From Epiperipatus broadwayi (taxonomy: Eukaryota; Onychophora; Udeonychophora; Euonychophora; Peripatidae): DNA of 64,000 nucleotides. The stretch spans positions 318,684 to 382,683 of the forward strand of contig JAQFVV010000558.1 of assembly GCA_028023455.1 (NCBI GenBank). The letters run 5' to 3'. The notes beneath the pieces were generated by a model. It made no database searches. It saw only the letters and a list, made by a program, of their open reading frames with translations, and had not been told where the DNA came from. Shown here one piece after another: positions 56,324 to 64,000 of the stretch. The first letter of the stretch is position 1. Each line of letters begins with the position of its first letter. Both the position numbers and the translations under genes were made by a program.

Positions 56324-56539
56324 CTGGTAAAGAATATATTATTTAATTTTGAATACTGTGTTAAATATATTTGTTTGAATTTTTATTATATGATTTAAAA
56401 ATACAGACATTTAATGGTTGTAGTTATTTATATATATATACTTAATAACCTTCATTCCACCACACATTTTTGAAACATACCAATAAAGATATCTTAAAAA
56501 GAAATTACCTCACGATGCATTTCATGCGGAACCAAAATT

Positions 56540-56557
56540 TATTAGTTGGTTCAGGTC

Positions 56558-56604
<47 letters not shown>

Positions 56605-56613
56605 GCTCAGGTC

Positions 56614-56650
<37 letters not shown>

Positions 56651-56745
56651 CAATTGACTTTTGATAAATACTGAAGATATGCTAATGATTATATGTGAGA
56701 GATTATGACCTGAGCCAGCTGATGAGTGCTGGCTCAGCATAAAAT
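56540..56745. repeat. TA arrays with GGCTCAGGTCACA repeats and a terminal hairpin
   Basis: GTTGGTTCAGGTCACA (56,545) and GTTGGCTCAGGTCACA (56,601) each precede a TA run (56,560-56,600; 56,616-56,649). The reverse complement GACCTGAGCCAGC at 56,707 leads into hairpin TGAGCCAGC/GCTGGCTCA. Non-coding. Confidence 0.8.
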
Positions 56746-58562
56746 GTATCTTAAAGTCATTTGTTTTTTAAGATGTCTTTATTCCTAAGTTCAAAAATAT
56801 GTGGTGAAGTGAAAGTTTTTAAATACCTTTATAAAAAATGTTATACATGGAAAAAAAGAAATGTAGTTGAATTACTCTGTGTGTGCACATTTAATTAAAA
56901 AACATATATTAATCTTTAGCAGATTTAAAGTTTATATCTGGGCTAGGGATAATCTCTAGTTTAAAAACTGATTAGTGATAATCATTAATATATTTGCCCA
57001 GATTTAATCATGTCAAAGTTATGAACAGAGTAAATTAGATACTTGTAAATCAAAATATAACAACTTATTTAATATATATATAATCTAAGAAGCAGATTGG
57101 TTTATATTTGATCTGATAAAGAAGCATTTGATAAAGTGAAAGGAGTTGTTGTGATGAATAATCTTTAAAAATATAAAGACTAAAGAGATTATTTTGAATA
57201 GGTATTACGTTTGATAAGATATTTATTTAAATATTTAACTTCATAAAAAATAAATATGTGTACAAATAAATTTTAATTAACATATAATATTTAATAGAGA
57301 AATGGACAATACAACATTTGGAAATGTATTCACAAAATGCACTGGTTCTTACTCCACCTACAAGGTGTTAAAGTAGATATAAATCACTTCCCATTTTAGG
57401 AATTAGTGGTATATTTGAAAAATATTAAACTGACAACATGATTAAAAAGTTTCAGATATTTATTTTCTTTAGTAAAGAGGATGGTCCGAATTATTTGTAT
57501 TGGTTGATATAATAAAATTTGAGGTGAAGGGAGAATTAATACAAATTTTAAAATTTGAAATTAGAGATACTGCAGAAGACGAGTTGACAATGGAGACTAT
57601 GAATGTAGTCGATCTATATATTATTTTTACAGCCTTTTTTAAAAAAAATCATTTTAAATGAGGTATTATTTTAAAACTGTATAAAGAAACGTAAATGCAA
57701 GGGTTATTCCAATGTAAAGTTTCCTATCCAAATATTTCATACATACTTTTGTTCTTTTTTTAAAAAAAAAAGTATTTGAACTGTTTCTATGTCATTTATA
57801 TTTTACTCAGTACATTAGGTTTGATTTATTTTTAAAATTTTTTATCATTGTTTTTTAATAGAAACACATTTCATTTACAATATTTAGTATCACTATTTCT
57901 CTTTCTCTCTCTCTCTCGCTGGGAGTCACTCAAAAATTTATATCATTATTTAAAATACTATGAAAAGACTTTGACAAAAATAACAAAAAAATAACATCAT
58001 AAAATATTTTTAAATTTGACAATTTAAAATAAAAATTAAACTTATATATCAGTGTCAAAGATCATTTATTTAATGCACAATATTATAAAAATTGTGAGAT
58101 TTATGATCCAGTTAAAATACAATTCTCTGATAAAACTCTATCTAAATTATTTGAGTAATTTATATAAGGTTACTATAGCTCAAACACTTCTTCAGCTTTC
58201 TTTTACAAACAATAAAAAGATAATTCTACCAGGCCATTTAAATCTGACTGATAAGCATTTATAGTCTTTCTTTTTTATTTATATATATAATAGTAACTAA
58301 CTACCATTTACTGACCAACATCTGACTGGTTATGATTTGGCTACCTGGGAAAACGTTTCTAAGATTTGCTTAAATTTTAAAAAATATTTATCTAGATTCA
58401 AACTATGGATTACGAGTATGACAAATGAATGTGACAACAACTACACCAGAAATCCTGTTACAATTGAGCTGTAGAACATAATAAATACAATATATATATA
58501 AATATTTACAAAAAAAGAATAGTTACTTTTTCTCTTGTTATTTAACGTAATTTTGTCAGATA
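56746..58562. other. A+T-rich non-coding DNA
   Basis: A CT-repeat tract at 57,899-57,917. No gene recognised. Confidence 0.5.
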
Positions 58563-58671
58563 AAACACTGACAACTTTCTTCATACAATAGTGCCACCTA
58601 GTATACGAATTCATTAATTACTATGGCTTGCACTAGGTGGCAATATTGTATGGTGAAAGTTGCTATGTTTT
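58563..58671. mobile_element. MITE-like foldback, 40-bp arms
   Basis: Left arm 58,563-58,602 and right arm 58,632-58,671 are inverted with a few mismatches (ATAGTGCCACCTAGT / ACTAGGTGGCAATAT). Related to the larger element at 49.45-49.77 kb. Confidence 0.8.
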
Positions 58672-59500
58672 AACAATAAGTACATGAAATGTTAGTTATG
58701 TAATGTTTTAATAGTTGAATGCCAGGTACATTTTAATTGGATTCATAGACTGATTTCTGGTTTCTGTCTTCAAATCTAGAAGAAATGTAGATATGCATAA
58801 AATAATCTCTATTAGCTTTATTTTAATACTCAAACTAAAAATCTGAAAGTCAAAATGTTCTGAAGCTCATCTTGAATAGTAAAATGCAATTAAAGGGTGT
58901 ACTGCTAAATGAATAACTGCATTACTTTCAGTATTGAATCTCAAGTCTCAATGATAAAAGCAAAATCCAGAAATCAGACTGGAGATGGGAATTTAAATGC
59001 ATCTGGTAATCATTAAAGTTCACTATAGATGGCGTTACAGAGATAATTACTCTTGGTTTTTTTCCTCATATTGTATAAGTCAAAGAATTAAATTATTTAC
59101 TGTTCTACCTAAATTTACAAGAAGATATAGCAATTCTGCAATAATTTCAGAATATTTAAAGCTTTTTAAGTACTCTTTTTTGCAAAATTTTGCATGTTAT
59201 AGAAAATTGAACTTTATTATAATTATGTACATGAGTTTAGATGTTAGGATGATTTTTGGAATGAGACAAACTAAAAATAATGAAGTTTTGTATTAGCTTA
59301 CTTTTTGCAGCCAGAAAAAATCTGCTTTCAAGTGGATTACTTTAAGAACATACTTATACATAATAAAGGCAAAATTAATTTTAGCATTCACTCAAAAACA
59401 TCTAAGCTTTAATATCAATAATCACAGGATAAGCTGAAAGAAAGAGACTGGTATCTCATATTATGTATGTTTCAGATACAACCTAATCTCATCATGGGAT
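58672..59500. other. A+T-rich non-coding DNA
   Basis: A 99-codon frame at 58,997-59,296 has no recognisable motif. Nothing else supported. Confidence 0.45.
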
Positions 59501-59509
59501 GCCATATAA

Positions 59510-59722
59510 TACTAAATCATCCATGTACTTCACCACTGTTACGCAATGCTTTATTTACAACCCTCTTTTATAGTTTAATGTTTTGATTTCCCCAGCAATC
59601 TTCTTCAGAACTTTTATATCTAGGTTCTGAACATTTCTGGGGCAATCGAAACTGTAAACTATAAAAGAGGGTGGTAAATAAAGCATTGTGTAACATTAGT
59701 ATAGTGCATGGATGATTTAGTC
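59510..59722. mobile_element. Foldback with hammerhead-like motifs in both arms
   Basis: Arms about 59,510-59,611 and 59,624-59,722, spacer 12 bp. Plus arm: CTGA-, then GATT-type stem remnant, CTGGGG loop, CAATCGAAACTG. Minus arm: CTGAAGA, A, GATTG stem strand, CTGGGG loop, AAATC, AAAAC. Taken together the ancestral unit had a CTGAAGA core, a GATTG/CAATC stem and GAAAC, which fits the hammerhead consensus CUGANGA...GAAA apart from one extra base. Shared tails ACTATAAAAGAGGGT and AAATAAAGCATTG follow. Ends in a (TA)n run. Confidence 0.78.

Positions 59723-59750
<28 letters not shown>
59723..59750. repeat. (TA)n run followed by TTGTACCC
   Basis: Same junction word as at 4,993 (ATTGTACCC) beside the retrozyme-like locus. 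Confidence 0.9.
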
Positions 59751-59753
<3 letters not shown>

Positions 59754-62079
59754 ACCCTTACTTCTCGATATATAATATAATCTGAAATACGACTAGCTCA
59801 ATTGAATTATAATGCTCAGTTAAAATTTGCATGTTATATTTAATATACTTTTATATTATCATATCCTAATTAAATTCATTATCAATTATCAAAATCAATA
59901 TAGTTCCATATTATGTATCAATTAAATAAGGATTTATTAAATCATGAGACTGCGAAGTAAAGTTACAAAGTAATAAGTAGATTTACATTGAGTCAATATC
60001 TTCCAAGACAATATCTCAATGGCATAAGAATACTATTACCTCTCTATTACCTTACTACTACATCTACAGCATTCTTATGGTTTTTAAATAAAATAAATTA
60101 TCTTTAATAATAATAAAATAAATCTCAACTTTTTTTAAGGAAATATAATTAAATAATCTCAGGCTCTTTTAATTATCTTAAAGTAATAATAATTCATGTA
60201 AGTAAGTATGATAAGGGATTTTATATCAAACCTAAATACACCTAACTTATTCTAATAATAATTATAATGAACAATACTACTTTTAGGGTATAACTTAATC
60301 CTATCTATTCTTGTTATATCATCAATCATTAAATAAATAATCATATGTATATCTTTTATTTTCATATAGTATCTTAACTTTGGAATAGATCAAAATCTTA
60401 TAATTTAATAATCTGTGGCAATAAATAATCTTGTACTCTTATATTGTGTATTATAACCATCTTATGACCATTGTAATATAATATGTTAATATCAATCAAT
60501 TCTTATAAATGATATCAAGAAAATATTATGTTTATTTCTAATATTAATAATAAATTCATATTGTGCAAATATTATGTTTATTCAAATTATCTGCTGTCAA
60601 ATGCTGTGGTGCAAAATAATGAACTCGACACACTTTTAAAACAAATTAAACAAATTTATTTACATTAACTTTGATTAAGAATTTATTTACAATATTTACA
60701 GTTCAAATTAGAAAAACAAAGAAAAATAAAATAAGAAAATAATAATACAAGATGTTTACACTGTCATTAGTTCATACTCCTGCTAAATAATCTATACATT
60801 CTTTTAAAATGCTATACTAATAACATTGGAGTATATTTAAAACTTAGACTTTAAATAAATATCAGTAAACCTTATTATTACAAATCAAGATTTATGTAAA
60901 CAATATTTATGTTGCATATATAAACAATTAAACTTTACTAATTAAATTGCTACATCATTTAAGTATTATTGTCATTCATTTCATAATGTATTAACATGTG
61001 TTCACTTTAATATCAGCATTACTTTACTAGCATATATGTACAAACTAATGTATCTTTGTAATGTAATAAAAATAATTGATTATAATTTATATTTCATTTA
61101 ATGCAATTCATGCTACATGTTTTATCAAATATGCATTACATATATGTACTGTTAAAATAATAATATTTAAATTATTCATTAATTTAAAATTCATAAAGTA
61201 TTACTAGATAAATTCTATGATTCTTTTCTATGTGAAATTATTATTTTACTCCATGTGTTATTCTACTCCTTCTTAATAAATTTTTATCTACAAAACATCT
61301 TCTAAACTTATTTAAATTTTCCGGGAAAACAACCTACAACTTTAAATAAATACTAATTATCCAAACTATTTATACTTCATCATCTATATTCGGTAAATCT
61401 TCAATCCAAATATAAACTTCTACATAAAACTTAACTTAATTTATCCAATAAAACAAAAATAAAATATAGACTTTTAAAATCTCTTCCTAACTTGCAATAA
61501 AATAATTATTTATGAATAATAAATATAATTCTAATACTATAATATAAAAGAAATATCAAAGTTTATTTACGAAAGAATCATATAATTATTTCTAAGCTTC
61601 TTATGTAATGTTGCATCGTATTTATATCATAAATTCAAATTATGCATATTTAAATAAAACTGTCACTGCCAATATAATGTGTATGTATTTTTAAATTATT
61701 CATACATCCATTCAACAATAACATATCATTTGGTTGATCTAAAGAAAAACATATTAAATACATCAAAATTATTATTATTATACAATTTTTACCATCAATA
61801 ATGATTTAATGTACAGTCCATCTTCCAATATTCTTCGGAATTACAGCTTCATAAAATAATTCACATTTACACTCACGATCATTCTTTAAAATATTCTGTG
61901 TTATATTAATTATAAAATAAACTTATGCAATTAATCATTATATTATTTTTAGTTATTATTTTAAGAAATGTACCTATCTTATTTTTAATAGATTAATAAT
62001 ATTTAAATTTTATATTAGATAAATAAAACAGAATTCATATTACGTAACTCCAGCAATGTCTTCTTTTTACCATAATAGT
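59751..62079. other. A+T-rich non-coding DNA
   Basis: No gene, no obvious repeat relation to the rest of the window. Confidence 0.5.
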
Positions 62080-63060
62080 TCTTAAATCCTAGGTACACAT
62101 TCACTAAAACACCATTTCCGTTTTCCGGTCCATCACGTGTTTTTTTTTTTAAAAGTTTATAAAAACGAAAACGTTCTTTTTTTCAAAAAAATAAGTTTCC
62201 CACAATAAAACAAAATAAAATTAAAATAGTTTATAGGATCCTGATTTAGTTATTTTTAGAATATTATTCAAAAGTTATTATTTTAACTTAGTCTATAGTT
62301 TATGAAACATTATCATTTAATTATTTTAAATTGACTGGGACGTCCACGTATTACTTGCGCATTCCATAACAAAATATCCAGGTAAGAATAAGTTTCTTCA
62401 TCTAAAACGACCAGCGTTTAAATTATTTCAATATAATAATTTTTATTATATTAAGACTTTTAGCTAATTATATTTTCAATTTATTTGCCTTCCAAAATTG
62501 TCAACATTTAGTCTTTTAAACATAAAGACTTAACAAGGCAAGTATTTATAAAACTACTTTTATTTTCTAATATCTTTACTTAAGATATATATTTAAATTT
62601 ATAGCTTGCAAAAATACTTTCTTCATAAAGAAGTATTTTATTCTTTAAAATATCTATTTTCTAATAATCAATAGTAATTAGCTTTTAAAATTATATACTG
62701 TCCAAAATACTACTTTTCTCCATCTCGTAATTTTCCGAACTAATCCAGCGTTTGTCATATCTCTAGTATAAAGTTTCCGATATATTTTCACTATATATGA
62801 TGTTCCCATGACCATTTGCTTGTAAATTGAGCTTAATAGAGACGAATGATAGGGAAAAAATTAACTTAACACTGCATGTTTATCATTTAAAATTTATATA
62901 ACTTATTTACAAGACACTCTTATAATTTTGAAAAATGATTTTAAAAGCGTCTATAAATTTACGTAGCTATTTTTAAATAACACAATTATCTTGAAAAATC
63001 AATCACGAAGTCCTCTCCTAACAATTGAATTGAGCTTTTATACCGGAAGAAACTTCCCAT
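62080..63060. promoter_or_regulatory. CpG- and ETS-site-containing stretch, candidate promoter or 5' exon
   Basis: CpG dinucleotides are clearly denser than elsewhere in the window. Motifs include an E-box CACGTG at 62,135, ETS-like CCGGAAAACGGAAA (minus) at 62,117-62,131 and ACCGGAAG at 63,043, and an inverted CCAAT (ATTGG) at 63,064. A consensus 5' splice site CAG|GTAAGAA at 62,379-62,388 follows a less A+T-rich segment (plus strand). No start codon or frame ties this to a gene, so it is only a candidate. Confidence 0.3.
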
Positions 63061-64000
63061 TTGATTGGTAGATTAAACAATCAACTTGCTGGCTTATTTA
63101 CATATTTTACCAACAACACAAAATTTAAAATAAATAATGGCTTATTTAATATTTAATATTTATCACATTATTAAATTTCCAAAATAATCTTTATCGTTTA
63201 TTTAAATCTATTAAACATTTTTTTAAAAAATATCCTCTTACTTGATTTTAATTTAACTTCATAAGACTATTTTAAATAAACTAAGTCTATTCTTATATGT
63301 TATATTTTTAAAACAATATTTTAAAATCAGATTTAATATTTTACATTGAATATCTTTATTTTTATCTCATGATAACTCATGTATTATTTATAAATTTTAC
63401 AACATAATTTTTAAAATAGTTTTGCAACTTTACTAAATAACTTCCAAGCATGTGTGTGTATATCTAACTAACATCTGTTTTTACAACACAAGAAACACTT
63501 GTCATAGTCTAAAAATAAATTAACAATTGCATTTTTTTTAAAATAAATATTTTTTAAATAAACAAGATATTATAATAGATTTTAAAATAATTATTCGATA
63601 TTATTAAAATCAAATATTAATTTTCTATTTAAGTATTACAATAATTTAAAATATTTATATTCTTTTATAATATTATTTTATCAACAATAAACATATGTAT
63701 TTAATCTTACTTGTCTTTTAAACACTTTTAGCTTTAAATACCTATTTATTAAATATATTAATACAGTATTGATTATGGCCATTCTTTCCCAACCATATAT
63801 TATAATCATCATCATTTAAAATGTCTCTCTCAATATCAGCACAATTTTACATATCAAATACTCATAGATTGCTTTAATTAAACCTTTTGAAATATTACCA
63901 TAAGCAAAATTAACATCACATATTCAAATATATCTTAAATTTAAAATTTTAAATAGATTAGCACAAAATTAGATGGTGACCCATACAAAGGGCACAATAT
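63061..64000. other. A+T-rich non-coding DNA to the window end
   Basis: Nothing recognised. Confidence 0.5.

Larger units (their letters stand above)
54157..56340. mobile_element. Penelope-like retroelement in a head-to-head palindrome (PLE2)
   Basis: Left arm 54,157-54,800 (element on minus) and right arm 54,809-about 55,382 (plus) are inverted copies around an 8-bp loop. The right arm then continues through the rest of the element to about 56,340. The inverted left part duplicates the 5' (RT) section, whereas in PLE1 the duplicated part is the 3' section. The left arm has an extra tandem duplication (54,651-54,722 and 54,723-54,796). Confidence 0.88.

Overview
This window looks like a stretch of an animal (metazoan, probably invertebrate) nuclear genome. 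It is extremely A+T rich, saturated with (TA)n microsatellites, and packed with decayed retroelements. I found no intact host protein-coding gene, tRNA, rRNA or bacterial-style operon. Nearly all the open frames are chance frames in A+T-rich DNA or (TA)n reading as I-Y repeats. Penelope-like elements (PLE) with a GIY-YIG nuclease, LINE pseudogenes with the usual animal C-terminal region, tRNA-derived SINE-like heads and MITE-like foldbacks all point to a eukaryotic accessory landscape. The species cannot be fixed from the sequence.

Layout. 1-660 is one copy of a dispersed repeat (second copy 19.56-20.13 kb). 3.65-4.98 kb is the most remarkable locus: four copies of a 406-414 bp unit, two on each strand in a head-to-head palindrome, each carrying a hammerhead ribozyme of the minimal type I fold. 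Three have an intact core and all three stems. This is the architecture of animal retrozymes. 5.0-6.66 kb and 13.2-18.1 kb hold pieces of a second element with a frameshifted coiled-coil ORF1/gag-like remnant on the minus strand. A third family (D) occurs near 11.5-13.2, 29.9-32.3 and 33.2-34.6 kb. A Penelope-like element lies in a ~1.06-kb-arm palindrome at 24.17-26.31 kb and contains a 24-base Illumina adapter (24,750-24,773), which is an assembly artefact. 37-39 kb is a G+T-rich island, possibly a gag remnant read on the minus strand. 40.75-42.66 kb is a LINE reverse-transcriptase pseudogene; further LINE pieces lie at 45.1-45.77 kb (minus, with a tandem in-frame triplication of a conserved motif) and 48.7-49.1 kb (plus). 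49-60 kb holds MITE-like foldbacks, two foldbacks with hammerhead-like motifs, and a second palindromic PLE (54.16-56.23 kb). The right end (59.8-64 kb) is featureless except for a CpG- and ETS-site-containing stretch (62.1-63.06 kb) that could be a host promoter/5' exon.

How it fits together. The unifying theme is self-cleaving RNA plus foldback architecture. Hammerhead or hammerhead-like motifs occur at six loci, and at five of them the parent repeat is present as an inverted pair with a short spacer or is flanked by a palindrome. The PLE copies could be relics of the enzyme source (reverse transcriptase plus GIY-YIG nuclease) that mobilised the non-coding ribozyme repeats; this is inference. 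Element edges repeatedly abut (TA)n runs, often with the junction word TTGTACC, suggesting insertion into, or generation of, TA microsatellites.
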